A DNA stretch of 64,000 nucleotides from VMDJ01 sp038146785 (GCA_038146785.1 JAYQSI010000016.1:124001-188000), one strand, 5' to 3'; shown: positions 1 through 9,425, counted from the first letter of the stretch. A program made the numbers and translations. The notes: generated from the letters alone by a model not told the origin.

Positions 1-185
1 TCTTTTAAATAATCAAGGCCGTGATGTGTCGCACCAAGCACCGCACAAAACAGTGACCCTTGCTGAATGTCGCGACTATCCATAGAGATAGCATTGATGA
101 GTAAACGTGATGCCGATCCACTATCCGCAACACCTTTTAGCAACTCGCCAAGCAACATTGACTTTTGATCAGGGCGACACGCCAT
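1..185 (-). CDS. murE: MurE, UDP-MurNAc-tripeptide synthetase (N-terminal part, runs off left edge)
   Basis: MurE adds the third residue (meso-diaminopimelate in Gram-negatives) to UDP-MurNAc-L-Ala-D-Glu in the cytoplasm. Only about 61 N-terminal residues are in the window. They carry the family's N-terminal uridine-binding pattern, with the SMDSR and GSLFCAV motifs followed by a THHGLDYL segment. The ATG shares one base with the ftsI stop codon (TAATG), which implies translational coupling, and murE follows ftsI in dcw clusters. The call rests on this short match plus gene order. Confidence 0.85.
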   Translation of the reverse strand, partial: MACRPDQKSMLLGELLKGVADSGSASRLLINAISMDSRDIQQGSLFCAVLGATHHGLDYLK

Positions 186-1946
186 TAACGCACCCCCTGT
201 GAAGCCAAACGAACATCAGGCTTTTCAGCATCTGGCTTAACATTCATTAAGCGCAATGCTTCAGACATGGTTTTTGAAAACACAGGGCCCGCAACCAAAC
301 CGCCGTAATAATGCTTACCCTTAGGTTCATCCACCATCACGACCATAGCGAGTCGTGGATTGTCAGCAGGCGCTAAACCCGCAAACAAAGCAACATAGCG
401 ATCATCCGCATAGCCACCTTCGACGGCAATCTTCTTAGCAGTACCGGTTTTACCAGCGACCTGATAATTCGAGACAGCCGCTTGTGTCGCAGTGCCGCCC
501 GGCTGTACGACTTTAGTCAACATCTGACGCACGGCTTTTGCTGAGCTTGCATCAAAAACACGACGACCTCTCTACCTTTTCGTCGCCTCGCTTTAATAAG
601 GTTAAAGGTACCGCTACGCCATCATTTGCCAATGCTGCATAGGCACGTGCCAACTGCATGGTGTTTGTTGATAAGTGATACCCAAATGAAATAGTCGCCT
701 TTTCAATTTCAGCCCACCCTGACCAATGCGGCAAAACACCTGAGGTCTCAGCAGGAAAATCAAACGCAACAGGCTCACCAAAACCAAGACGCTTTAAAAA
801 GTCATAATACTTTTCAGAATCGAGGCGCATCGCTAACTTTGCTGCACCCACATTGCTCGATTTCGCGAGCAAGGTATCTAAATCGATTTCACCTAAAACA
901 TCATGATCCTTAACCACACCGCCTCTTACTTTGAAGTAACCAGGCGCGGTATCAATCAATTCACCAATTGATGCTTCATCAAAATCTAATGCCGCCGCAA
1001 CCACAAAAGGCTTCATGGTTGAGCCCGGTTCAAAGGTATCGGTAACTGCACGATTACGCAGACGACCGTTCTTAGATGAACGATTGCCATTTGGGTTATA
1101 GCCAGGCTGATTCACCATCGCCAAAACCTCACCCGTCTTCACATCCAAGACAACTGCCGAACCTGATGTCGCGCTGTTTTTAGACACAGCCGACTTCAGC
1201 TCACGATAGGCAATGTATTGCAGACGCGCATCAAGACTTAATGCGAGATGCTTACCATCCTCTGCCATTTGAATATTTTCGATATCTTCAACAACCTGGC
1301 GACGCCCATCACGTAAGACACGCTTTTTACCTGGCAAGCCAGCCAACTGCTGATCAAACACACGCTCAAGACCTTCTTGGCCTTTATCTTCGTAATCTGT
1401 AAAGCCAACGACATGCGAGAACACTTCATGCATTGGGTAATAGCGACGATAAGAACGCTCTTTATATAAACCTTTCAAACCATTCGCTTTAGCTACTGCT
1501 AACACATAGTCAGCTTCTGATGGCTGCAGCTTTCTTTTTAAGCGAACGTAGTACGTCGATGACGAGCTAGAAATAATTTTCTTTAACTGCGCAAGCGACA
1601 TCTCTAGCGCCTGCGCTAAAGGCATCAGCTTTTCATTACTCGCGGAAAGTAAGCGAGGATTTGCCGCGATCGTATCAACCGGCGTACTCATGGCGACAAC
1701 ATCACCACGACGATCAGTAATCATGCCGCGATGCGCTTCAATCTCTACTGTTTCGATATAACGCTCTTCGCCTTTTGATTGCAAAAAGTCTGCCTTCAAT
1801 ACCTGCTGATTAACCGCCTCAACCACTAACCAAGCAGCACCTAAAGCAAATACACCCGACACAAAATGACGACGCCATGCCGCATTCGGCACACCAGCCT
1901 GCTCGCGCTGATATTGTTTGATACGTTGTTGTTTCTTAGCCGCCAT
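185..1946 (-). CDS. ftsI: FtsI (PBP3), septal peptidoglycan transpeptidase, reading frame broken by a one-base frameshift
   Basis: FtsI is the essential class B penicillin-binding protein that cross-links septal peptidoglycan with FtsW. The first segment (552-1946, 464 residues) has one membrane helix near residues 28-46, a dimerisation domain, the active-site STMK motif at S309 and SSN at 363-365. It then runs into a TGA after an unrelated tail. The KTGT motif lies in the next frame, open to 185, where the conserved G-R-R-V-F stretch continues. Removing one base from the GAGAGG run (about 567-574) would restore one chain of about 580 residues, the family length. An essential gene is unlikely to be truly dead, so a sequence error is the first explanation; recoding is the alternative. 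It overlaps ftsL by one base. Confidence 0.9.
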
Positions 1947-2215
1947 CAGTCCAAAACCACCACTTGTTTTGATGACGGTGACTGCATATCAAGGCGCGCT
2001 GCAGCTTCACGAACCACGTGATCAAAATCGCCGCGGCTTGCAATCTCTAATCGCAAACGACCTTCTTCCAACACCTCTTTATCCATTGAGGCGCGAAGCT
2101 TTTGCGATTCAACAAACAATAAACGTGACTGGTATTTCATATTGGCAACCGCAACACCGCTTACCAAGACCAGAAACATCACAGCGAACAACCACAAGCG
2201 TTGCCTTGAACTCAC
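1946..2215 (-). CDS. ftsL: FtsL, divisome membrane protein
   Basis: FtsL is a small bitopic protein that forms the FtsQLB complex and activates FtsWI at the septum. This product has 89 residues, a membrane helix at about 8-25 and then a periplasmic coiled-coil-like stretch rich in Leu, Glu and Arg. Sequence conservation in this family is low, so size, topology and place between rsmH and ftsI carry the call. The start is GTG within a GTGA overlap with the rsmH stop, and the stop overlaps the ftsI ATG (TGATG), so all three genes are translationally linked. Confidence 0.9.
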   Translation of the reverse strand: MSSRQRLWLFAVMFLVLVSGVAVANMKYQSRLLFVESQKLRASMDKEVLEEGRLRLEIASRGDFDHVVREAAARLDMQSPSSKQVVVLD

Positions 2216-3144
2216 GCCGCCACCTCCGCAATACGCATCACAGCGCTTCGTGCGCGAGGGTTTGCCGCAACCTCTTCTTCAGATGCTTTAATCGCCTTAC
2301 CCACAAGACGTAAACGCCCTTGTGTTTCAACATGTGCGATAGGTAATTTTTTAGGTAGCTTTGGACCTTGTGATTCACGCTTCATGAACTGTTTAACGCG
2401 ACGGTCTTCGAGCGAATGGAAGCTAATCACAACCAAACGACCACCCGGCGCTAACACATCAATCACCGAAGCCAATACTTCTTCAAGATCAACCAACTCA
2501 CGATTGATAAAAATACGAATGGCCTGAAAGGTGCGTGTTGCAGGGTGCTTAAAACGATCTTTTACTGGCGTTGCTTTTTCAACTAAGGCCGCCAACTCAG
2601 AGGTTGTGGTCAGTGGTGCCTTATCGCGCTGCTCAACAATGGCGCGAGCAATGCGCTTAGCAAATTTTTCTTCACCATACTCTTTGAGCACAGTAACTAA
2701 ATCCGCCTCTTCAACTTCAGCCAACCATTCCGCTGCTGACAAACCGCGCGCTTGATCCATGCGCATATCCAGCGGGCCTTCTTTCATAAAACTAAAGCCA
2801 CGATCCGCTTCGTCAAGCTGTGGTGACGACACACCAAGATCAAGCAAGACGCCATCGATCTTGCCCAATAGATCATGTTGCTCAGCGATAGTTTTTAAAT
2901 CCGCAAAGCTTTCATGATGGATAACAAATCGGGAATCCTCAGCAAACAACTGCTTAGCTACATCAATCGCTGCGAGATCTTTATCGAATGCAATCAGGCG
3001 ACCAGTTTCGCCTAGCGCTTTTAAGATAAGCGTGCTGTGACCACCCCGACCAAAAGTGCCGTCGACATAAATCCCTTTAGGCTGAATTGAGAGAGCCTCT
3101 ACCGCCGCATCGAGTAACACCGTGCGATGTCCGAGATCACTCAT
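2212..3144 (-). CDS. rsmH: RsmH, 16S rRNA (cytosine-1402-N4)-methyltransferase
   Basis: RsmH (MraW) methylates N4 of C1402 in the P site of 16S rRNA; RsmI, also in this window, adds the 2'-O-methyl to the same base. The 310-residue protein shows the SAM-binding motif VDGTFGRGGHS at about 27-37 and the later family motifs LLDLGVSSPQLD and SFHSLEDR. I chose the ATG at 3144, which overlaps the mraZ stop by one base (TGATG), over an in-frame GTG one codon upstream. It is the second gene of the mraZ-led operon. Confidence 0.96.
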   Translation of the reverse strand: MSDLGHRTVLLDAAVEALSIQPKGIYVDGTFGRGGHSTLILKALGETGRLIAFDKDLAAIDVAKQLFAEDSRFVIHHESFADLKTIAEQHDLLGKIDGVLLDLGVSSPQLDEADRGFSFMKEGPLDMRMDQARGLSAAEWLAEVEEADLVTVLKEYGEEKFAKRIARAIVEQRDKAPLTTTSELAALVEKATPVKDRFKHPATRTFQAIRIFINRELVDLEEVLASVIDVLAPGGRLVVISFHSLEDRRVKQFMKRESQGPKLPKKLPIAHVETQGRLRLVGKAIKASEEEVAANPRARSAVMRIAEVAA

Positions 3145-3602
3145 CACAACACCATATCGCCAAGCTCATCGGATAGATCCGAATCAAGATCATTGGCTTC
3201 AGCCAACCAGCCTTCACGATTGCCCAACCAAGACTCTTCATCCCAGATTTCGAAACGAGAGCCTTCACCAACCAAGGCCACCCGCTTATCGAGCGATGCG
3301 TACTCACGCAACTCAGCGGACAACAAAATACGACCTTGGCTATCAAGCTCTACCTCAGAGGCATGACCTAACAACAAACGCTGCAGGACAAGGTTTTGGC
3401 GTTTCAGAGTGGGGAGTCGCGAGAGGTTGCGAGCGATGTCACGCCAAACATTTTCAGGGTAGAGCCAGAGACAGTGTTCACGGGGATTGATCGTGACGAC
3501 AACACGAGAGGCACAACAAGACGCAAGCTCATCCCGGTGCTTTGCCGGAATAGCCATGCGCCCCTTCGCATCCACATTGAGCGTATTCACACCCAAAAAC
3601 AC
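3144..3602 (-). CDS. mraZ: MraZ, transcriptional regulator of the dcw cluster
   Basis: MraZ is a ring-forming AbrB/SpoVT-type DNA-binding protein that represses its own dcw operon. The 152-residue length equals that of the E. coli protein. Both swapped-hairpin repeats are visible: VDAKGRMAIPAKHRD near residues 10-24 and LDSQGRILLSAELR further on. Three direct repeats of the known MraZ-box type lie about 30 bp upstream of the start, so autoregulation is likely. It is the first gene of the operon and overlaps rsmH by one base. Confidence 0.96.
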   Translation of the reverse strand: MFLGVNTLNVDAKGRMAIPAKHRDELASCCASRVVVTINPREHCLWLYPENVWRDIARNLSRLPTLKRQNLVLQRLLLGHASEVELDSQGRILLSAELREYASLDKRVALVGEGSRFEIWDEESWLGNREGWLAEANDLDSDLSDELGDMVL

Positions 3603-3633
3603 GTTTCACCTCTCCAAATGAATGAAGTGACGC

Positions 3634-3663
3634 GAATTCCCCAATTCGCCCCACAATTCGCCA
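3634..3663 (-). promoter_or_regulatory. MraZ boxes (operator of the dcw cluster)
   Basis: On the minus strand three copies of a TGG(C/G)G-type repeat begin at 3663, 3653 and 3643, exactly 10 bp apart: TGGCGAATTG, TGGGGCGAAT, TGGGGAATTC. This matches the TGGG-N5/6 triplet that MraZ rings bind upstream of mraZ in enterobacteria. The boxes lie between the promoter -10 and the start codon, where binding would block transcription. The first copy deviates at one position (C for G). Confidence 0.8.
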
Positions 3664-3674
3664 CTTATTTGGAA

Positions 3675-3703
3675 ATTCTAGGTACATCAACCCACTTGGT
3701 CAA
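3675..3703 (-). promoter_or_regulatory. Sigma-70 promoter of the mraZ operon
   Basis: TTGACC (3698-3703) and TAGAAT (3675-3680) are separated by exactly 17 bp on the minus strand. They lie just upstream of the MraZ boxes and about 70 bp from the mraZ ATG. Confidence 0.8.
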
Positions 3704-3841
3704 CCCTTTTTTAGGAAAAAATGCTTATTTCTCAGCGACTTAGCGAAAATCCAGAATTATAAAATTACCGTTGAAAAACAGCTTTATAACGATGTAACTT
3801 AAAGTGAAACATGAGGAGTTGGTAAAAAAATAGCCAAAAAA

Positions 3842-3880
3842 GGAAAACCCCAGAGCGTTTTCACGCCACTGGGGTTTATT
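3842..3880 (-). terminator. Rho-independent terminator of rnpB
   Basis: On the minus strand an AAACCCCAG arm pairs with CTGGGGTTT across a short inner hairpin. T-rich sequence follows, directly after the rnpB 3' end. Confidence 0.85.
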
Positions 3881-3881
3881 G

Positions 3882-4233
3882 AACGAGTTAACCGATAAGC
3901 CGGGTTCTGTCGTGGACGACCATTCATCTGGCATACCTGTCACCAGGCAGCTCAAGCGACCTACCCGGAAACCCCTGCGGGTCGCAGAGCGCTTACGCGT
4001 GTTTCCCTATTTGGTCTTGCTCCGAGAGGGGTTTACCCTGCCACACCTGTTGCCAGTTGCGCGGTGCGCTCTTACCACACCTTTTCACCCTTACCGGTCT
4101 TTACAGACTTAGGCGGTATATTTTCTGCGGCACTTTCCGTCGACTCGCGCCGCCCAGATGTTATCTGGCTCTCTACCCTATGGAGCCCGGACTTTCCTCC
4201 GCCACAAGGGCCGCGATCGTCTGGTCAACTCAG
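3882..4233 (-). ncRNA. rnpB: RNase P RNA (class A)
   Basis: This is the catalytic RNA of RNase P, which removes 5' leaders from tRNA precursors. The minus strand shows the universal signatures: TTGACCAGACGATCGC at the 5' end, GGAGGAAAGTCCGGGCTCC, and the 3' ACAGAACCCGGCTTATCGGTTAAC, whose last bases pair with the 5' GTTGACC. The length of about 350 nt fits class A. Both ends are estimated by pairing and by comparison with E. coli. It starts about 14 bp after the rsmI stop, so its promoter lies at least partly within the end of rsmI; I see only a weak TAAAAT there. Confidence 0.96.
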
Positions 4234-4246
4234 GAACTATTTTAAC

Positions 4247-5098
4247 TTAAGCCTTAAGCGCCAGACCACGCTGATAAACGATATTTTTCTTCACACCCGT
4301 AATCTCAGCGACCAGGCTCGAAGCCTGTTTTAACGGTAAATCTGCCATTAAAATTCGCAAAATGCGGTCAACGTCCGAGAAATCCTCGCTTTCTTCTACC
4401 TGAGCAGCACCTTCAACAATGACAACAAACTCACCTTTTTGTTGATTCTCATCGGCGATCACTCGATCGATAAGCTCAGAAAGAGGGGCTGAAATGATGG
4501 TTTCATGCAGTTTTGTTAGCTCTCGGGCCAACACCACGCGACGTAAATCACCGATAACTGCGGCTAAATCACGCAAAGATTCAACAATTCGATGCGAACT
4601 TTCATAAAAAAGCCAAGTACCTGACGCATTCGCTTTTTCACTAAAGACCTCTCTGCGAGCATTCGACTTCCGCGGCACAAACCCAATAAAGTGAAACTCA
4701 TCCGTAGCCAGGCCTGATGCCGACAAGGCCGCTATTAGCGCACTTGAACCAGGAATCGGGGAAACTGGGATAGAGCGCTGATGACACTCGCGCACCAACG
4801 GAAAGCCGGGGTCACTGATTAAAGGGGTGCCTGCATCTGAAACCAGAGCTACTGACTCGCCCGCAGCCAATCGGTCCGCCACAAGCGCACTTTTCTCATC
4901 TTCATTGTGCTCGTGCAGCGCCAGCAACCGCCGATTAATTCCAAGATGCTGAAGGAGCTTTTTGGTATGTCGAGTATCTTCAGCCGCAATAAGGTCCACC
5001 GATGACAAAATCGCCTTTGCGCGCTCTGATAAATCCGAGAGGTTACCAATGGGTGTCGCAACTATATATAAGGTCCCTTTTTGCGCTAGGTTTGACAC
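4247..5098 (-). CDS. rsmI: RsmI, 16S rRNA (cytidine-1402-2'-O)-methyltransferase
   Basis: RsmI methylates the ribose of C1402 of 16S rRNA using SAM and partners RsmH. The 283-residue protein (286 in E. coli) shows the tetrapyrrole-methylase-fold motifs ATPIGNLSDLS near the N-terminus, AEDTRHTKKLL near 40-50 and LVSDAGTPLISDPG near 85-100. It is divergent from lpoA with about 55 bp between start codons, the arrangement known from enterobacteria. Confidence 0.96.
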   Translation of the reverse strand: MSNLAQKGTLYIVATPIGNLSDLSERAKAILSSVDLIAAEDTRHTKKLLQHLGINRRLLALHEHNEDEKSALVADRLAAGESVALVSDAGTPLISDPGFPLVRECHQRSIPVSPIPGSSALIAALSASGLATDEFHFIGFVPRKSNARREVFSEKANASGTWLFYESSHRIVESLRDLAAVIGDLRRVVLARELTKLHETIISAPLSELIDRVIADENQQKGEFVVIVEGAAQVEESEDFSDVDRILRILMADLPLKQASSLVAEITGVKKNIVYQRGLALKA

Positions 5099-5153
5099 CT
5101 CGCCCCCTGTCTTTGATGATTCAGACTTTATGTTCGCCGCACATCGCTATTCC

Positions 5154-6902
5154 ATGCAACGTTTAATCAGTATCTTTTTTGTCAGCACCGCTTTTCTTTT
5201 AAGCGCCTGCCAACCTATGCAGTCCTTTTTACCCAAAGGGTCAAGTGAACAGAAAGTAATTGCGGAAACGAAAAACATCGAAGAAGAGGCATTTCTTGCT
5301 CAAGCAGAAAGTGCTTTTCAACAAGGCAACAATGCTTCTGCAGAAAACCTTTTACTATCGATAAACGAGCGCAAGCTCAACGGCGAACAAACCGCTCGCT
5401 TTCAGTTGTTACGCGCCATTCTTCTTTTCGATGGCAACAACGCACCCTCCGTATTACAAGAACTGCAACGCATCGAAAGCAATAAATTACCTCGCGCCGC
5501 GCAATCTCGTTTCTACGCCTTAAGCGGACAACTTAACGAGCAGCAGGGCAATACACTAAGCGCCGCGATTGCCTACAGCCAATTAGAACAACTCAGCGAA
5601 CAAGCTGAACAAAAGGACTTTCTCATCAGCGCTATCGCAAGACTTTTAAGCAACACCCCTAGTTGGGCATTGCAAAACCTACAGCCTAGTGATGAAAAAA
5701 CCAAAGCTTGGATGCAGTACGAATTGATCCAGCGTATCGACAACCAAACTGATCGCGAAGCGCAGTTGGCATTATGGCTTAACACCCATCCCAATCATCC
5801 TGCCAACACACAAAGATCAACCAAAAAGCGACTAATCGCTAAACGTTATCAACACATCGCGGTTTTTCTTCCTATGAGCGGTGACTTGGCCTACGCCGGC
5901 AACACATTACGCGAAGGCATTACTGCGCAGTGGCACCTAACCAATCCAAGTAATCGTCCTAAGCTATCGTTTTACGACACAAACAACGCCGACATCACAT
6001 CACTTTTATTACAAGCTATGAATGAAGGTGCTGAATTCGCCATTGGGCCACTAGAAAAACAAGCCGTCAGCCAGCTTGCACAAACAGAGACATTACCAGT
6101 ACCAGTTCTAGCCTTAAACCATGTGCCACTAAACGCTAAAAACCAATCGCTCTATCGCTTTGCACTCCTACCTGAAAGCGAAGCGGAACAAGCCGCTGAC
6201 TTCTTATGGATGCAAAATCATCATGCACCACTACTTTTCACTCCGAACAACGCATGGGGTGAACGCATGGCACAAGCTTTCAAAGCCCGCTGGCAAAAAA
6301 TCACCGGGACACTACCCGCACATCAAACCTACAACGATGAAGCCGTTGATTTTTCAGCTGACATCAAAACACCTTTGCATCTCACTGCCAGCGAGCAACG
6401 TTACGAATCGCTCCGTAAACTACTCGGTGAAAAAATTAACTATGAACCACGTCGTCGCGATGATGTTGATGCCATCTATTTAGCCGCTCAGCCACGACAA
6501 GCGCAAAGCTTTGCCCCTCAACTTGAATTTCATCGCGCTGGCGATTTACCCCTTTACGCAAGCTCTTCAATTTGGAATGGCTACCTTGATAAGCAACAAC
6601 TGGCAGATCTAAATGGCATCACCGTATCTGACGCACCCTTGCTGCTAGCGCGCAAAGATCGTGATGCTGCCAATCAAATGTTTCCAGACACGCTCTCTGA
6701 TCTCCGACTTTACGCCATGGGTCGCGACGCCCTGAAGTTGGCCTTTTATACCGATGCACTTTCTCAGGATTCAAAACAAACGCTAGATGGCCAAACAGGC
6801 AGCTTAAGCATTGATGATCAAGGCGTTATTCAGCGACAGACCGTTTGGGTCAAACTGGGTAAACGTCTTAAAGCACTGGGGTATGCGCCGATTACTCGCT
6901 AG
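5154..6902 (+). CDS. lpoA: LpoA, outer-membrane lipoprotein activator of penicillin-binding protein 1A
   Basis: LpoA reaches from the outer membrane through the peptidoglycan to stimulate the PBP1A transpeptidase. The chosen ATG gives a 582-residue protein with a lipoprotein signal ending in the lipobox L-S-A-C, so C19 would be lipidated. A helical TPR-like half is followed from about residue 235 by a periplasmic-binding-protein-like domain (AVFLPMSGDLAYAG). It is shorter than E. coli LpoA (about 678), mostly in the linker. An ATG eight codons upstream (5130) is possible but puts extra charged residues before the signal. yraN and dolP follow, as in E. coli. Confidence 0.9.
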   Translation: MQRLISIFFVSTAFLLSACQPMQSFLPKGSSEQKVIAETKNIEEEAFLAQAESAFQQGNNASAENLLLSINERKLNGEQTARFQLLRAILLFDGNNAPSVLQELQRIESNKLPRAAQSRFYALSGQLNEQQGNTLSAAIAYSQLEQLSEQAEQKDFLISAIARLLSNTPSWALQNLQPSDEKTKAWMQYELIQRIDNQTDREAQLALWLNTHPNHPANTQRSTKKRLIAKRYQHIAVFLPMSGDLAYAGNTLREGITAQWHLTNPSNRPKLSFYDTNNADITSLLLQAMNEGAEFAIGPLEKQAVSQLAQTETLPVPVLALNHVPLNAKNQSLYRFALLPESEAEQAADFLWMQNHHAPLLFTPNNAWGERMAQAFKARWQKITGTLPAHQTYNDEAVDFSADIKTPLHLTASEQRYESLRKLLGEKINYEPRRRDDVDAIYLAAQPRQAQSFAPQLEFHRAGDLPLYASSSIWNGYLDKQQLADLNGITVSDAPLLLARKDRDAANQMFPDTLSDLRLYAMGRDALKLAFYTDALSQDSKQTLDGQTGSLSIDDQGVIQRQTVWVKLGKRLKALGYAPITR

Positions 6903-6927
6903 CTTCTCCATACGCAGTGAGTTACCC

Positions 6928-7272
6928 ATGGCGCCAATCAAACCCCATCCGACTGAGGCAATTGCTGCCACACATCTGGCTCAAAAGGGATTGACGCTTT
7001 TAGAGCAAAATTATCACTCTCGTTTTGGTGAGATTGATCTCATCATGCGCGATCAAAACACCTTGGTATTTATTGAGGTGAGGCAACGTAGCTCAAACCG
7101 ATTTGGCGACGCACTCGCAAGCGTTGATCAGCGCAAACAGCAAAAAATCATTCTTACTGCTCAACATTACCTTTCCACACACCCTGACGATAGCCCATGC
7201 CGTTTTGACGTTGTCGCTTTAGACAAAGATCATCAGATTCAATGGGTGAAAGATGCCTTCAACGCAGGCTAA
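6928..7272 (+). CDS. yraN: YraN family protein (UPF0102, nuclease-like fold)
   Basis: YraN proteins have an endonuclease-like fold, but their cellular role is not settled. The 114-residue product has the conserved core GEIDLIMRD, LVFIEVRQRSS and CRFDVVALD, carrying the Asp, Glu and Lys-type residues expected of the PD-(D/E)xK fold, and ends with the family motif WVKDAFN. The start at 6928 is the nearest ATG to the conserved region; an in-frame ATG at 6883, inside the end of lpoA, would add 15 residues. It follows lpoA by 25 bp. Confidence 0.9.
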   Translation: MAPIKPHPTEAIAATHLAQKGLTLLEQNYHSRFGEIDLIMRDQNTLVFIEVRQRSSNRFGDALASVDQRKQQKIILTAQHYLSTHPDDSPCRFDVVALDKDHQIQWVKDAFNAG

Positions 7273-7306
7273 AATGGCACCAACACATTATTAGGACGTT
7301 TGTTGT

Positions 7307-7903
7307 ATGAACTCGCACACTTCTCGCTTAAGCCTTCGCATTATTCTTGCTTTACTTATCACGAGCCTTCTCAGTGGCTGCGCAGCAGTGGTAGTTGGCG
7401 CAGGCACAACCGGAGCAACTGTGGCGCATGACCGTCGCACCACCGGCACCTTTATTGAAGACAAAGCGATTCTAGTCAAAGCACTTCAAGCACGAAGCCA
7501 AGATGAAAATCTGCAACGTAATTCAAACATCAGCATTGATGTCTACAACTTACAAATCCTTCTAACCGGGCAAGCGGTTGACGCTGACATCGTTGCTCGT
7601 TTCCGTGACAGGCTAACTAAGATTGATCGTGTTCGTCATGTGTATAACGAAGTGACTGTCGGCGCAGAAGGCACTTGGAGCGAAGCAGCTGCTGACACTC
7701 TTCTTACAAGCCGTGTGAAAGTTGAGCTCTTCAACGTAGGCATTCAAGGCTTTGATCCGCTTCGTGTAAAAGCCACCTCATCATTAGGCACTGTCTATTT
7801 AATGGGCTTACTAACGCCTGAAGAAGCAGATGCCGTGGTTGAGAAAGTTCGCTATATCAGTGGCGTGAAACGCGTCGTGCGTCTCTTCGAATACATCGAC
7901 TAA
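7307..7903 (+). CDS. dolP: DolP-like dual-BON-domain lipoprotein
   Basis: DolP (YraP) is an outer-membrane lipoprotein linked to envelope integrity and to regulation of division-site amidases. The 198-residue product (191 in E. coli) starts with a lipoprotein signal with lipobox LSGC (C25). Two BON repeats follow: about 50-115 (ILLTGQAVDADI, RVRHVYNEV) and about 125-195 (VYLMGLLTPEEAD, GVKRVVRLFEYID). Its place behind lpoA and yraN matches the E. coli cluster, except that diaA is missing here. Confidence 0.88.
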   Translation: MNSHTSRLSLRIILALLITSLLSGCAAVVVGAGTTGATVAHDRRTTGTFIEDKAILVKALQARSQDENLQRNSNISIDVYNLQILLTGQAVDADIVARFRDRLTKIDRVRHVYNEVTVGAEGTWSEAAADTLLTSRVKVELFNVGIQGFDPLRVKATSSLGTVYLMGLLTPEEADAVVEKVRYISGVKRVVRLFEYID

Positions 7904-7904
7904 G

Positions 7905-9293
7905 GTGAACTCCACATCCGCTTTAATTGAACAACTCCGGCATCATTACGATGCAGAGAGTTTATTAACCGAGGAAGCGGATTGTTGGTCTTACGGTTAC
8001 GACAATAGTCGCCAGCACGCGATTCCTGCAGCGGTTTGCTTTCCTTCAACCCATGAACAGATTGAGCAGACCGTGTCACTGTGTAACCAACATCAGGTTC
8101 CTTTAATCACGCGCGGCAAAGGCACCGGCACCACTGGCGCAACGGTTCCCGCTGATGGCGGCATCGTCATGTCGACAGAGCGCCTGCGTCAGCGCTTAGA
8201 AATCGATCCCGATAATCGCCTTGCCATTGTTTCACCGGGCTTCACCAATCAAGAGTTACAACAAGCGGCAGCAGAACACGGCTTCTTTTGGCCACCCGAT
8301 CCAACCAGCTCAGCGGTATGCACCATTGGTGGCAACCTCGCCTACAACTCCGCGGGGCCACGTGCAGTGAAATACGGCACACCCCGTGAGAACACCCTGG
8401 GCCTAAAAGTTATTACCGGTGAAGGCAAAACGCTACGTACCGGCGTGCGTACAAGTAAAGGGGTTGTTGGCTATGACCTGACACGATTACTCATCGGCTC
8501 CGAAGGCACTTTAGGCATCGTTACTGAAGCCACGTTAAAACTCACACCGATTGCTGAAAAGAAAGCCACGCTGCAAGCCATCTACCGCGACATTGATAGC
8601 GCCGCAAAAGCAGTTTCTAAGCTAATGGCCCAAGCTATCACGCCTTGCGCACTGGAGTTTATGGACGGCAAAGCCATCGAGATGGTGCGTGAGTTTTCAG
8701 ACCTTGGACTGCCTGCAGAAGCACAAGCCATGCTAATGATCGAAGTCGATGGCTCAGCGGCATCGATTGAAAATGACGCCAAGCTCGTCCGTGATACCGC
8801 AAATACCGAGGGCTGCATTGAGGTGTTTTTGGCTGAAACCCAAGAGCAAGTGGAAAAACTTTGGCTCACGCGCAAATCCCTCTCACCCGCTCTGCGTAAT
8901 GTCGCACCGAAAAAGATTAACGAAGATGTGGTGGTGCCGGTTTCTCGACTCCCACAACTGATCAACGGACTCGCTGAACTCGCTGAAAAACATGGCATCA
9001 CCATTGTGAATTTTGGCCATGCTGGCAACGGCAATATTCACGTGAACCTACTGTTAGACCCCGATGATCCGGCGCAAGCCAAAGCGGCACATGACTGTTT
9101 AGACGAGGTCTTTAACCTTGTCATTGCGCTTGAGGGCACACTATCAGGTGAACACGGCATTGGTCGGGTAAAGAAGAATTACCTCAACCGCGAACTCGAT
9201 GAAAACAGCCTGGCATTGATGCGCTTAATAAAGGCGCAATTTGACCCCAATAATATCCTTAACCCAGGCGTGGGATTCCCCGACACCCCATAA
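7905..9293 (+). CDS. FAD-linked oxidase, GlcD / D-lactate dehydrogenase type
   Basis: The 462-residue protein is a flavoenzyme of the VAO/GlcD family, which oxidises 2-hydroxy acids such as glycolate or D-lactate. The FAD-binding half has RGKGTGTTGATVP near residues 65-80 and IGGNLAYNSAGPRAVKYGT near 140. The C-terminal half has FGHAGNGNIHVN and SGEHGIGRVKK, typical of the FAD-oxidase C-terminal domain. The start is GTG, two bases after the dolP stop. There are no GlcE/GlcF partners beside it, so the electron acceptor is unknown. It lies 132 bp before the phosphoribulokinase gene; glycolate (from RuBisCO oxygenation) and D-lactate are both possible substrates. Confidence 0.85.
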   Translation: MNSTSALIEQLRHHYDAESLLTEEADCWSYGYDNSRQHAIPAAVCFPSTHEQIEQTVSLCNQHQVPLITRGKGTGTTGATVPADGGIVMSTERLRQRLEIDPDNRLAIVSPGFTNQELQQAAAEHGFFWPPDPTSSAVCTIGGNLAYNSAGPRAVKYGTPRENTLGLKVITGEGKTLRTGVRTSKGVVGYDLTRLLIGSEGTLGIVTEATLKLTPIAEKKATLQAIYRDIDSAAKAVSKLMAQAITPCALEFMDGKAIEMVREFSDLGLPAEAQAMLMIEVDGSAASIENDAKLVRDTANTEGCIEVFLAETQEQVEKLWLTRKSLSPALRNVAPKKINEDVVVPVSRLPQLINGLAELAEKHGITIVNFGHAGNGNIHVNLLLDPDDPAQAKAAHDCLDEVFNLVIALEGTLSGEHGIGRVKKNYLNRELDENSLALMRLIKAQFDPNNILNPGVGFPDTP

Positions 9294-9425
9294 ACCCTAT
9301 ATCTCCTTTGGGTGCCTCAGGATTCTTGCCTGACTGTGCTAACATCGCCCAAGTTTTTTCACGGTCTTTGGCGTTTTTGCTGAATTCCAATCCCGATTCA
9401 CCCACGTTTTTCATAGGGGGCATCA

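Noticed and set aside
3879..4333. Plus-strand frames across the rnpB region
   Set aside because: They overlie the RNase P RNA on the minus strand, which has all class A signatures.
8582..9034. Minus-strand frame of 150 codons inside the GlcD-like gene
   Set aside because: Antisense to conserved flavoenzyme motifs, with Ser-rich composition and no start context.
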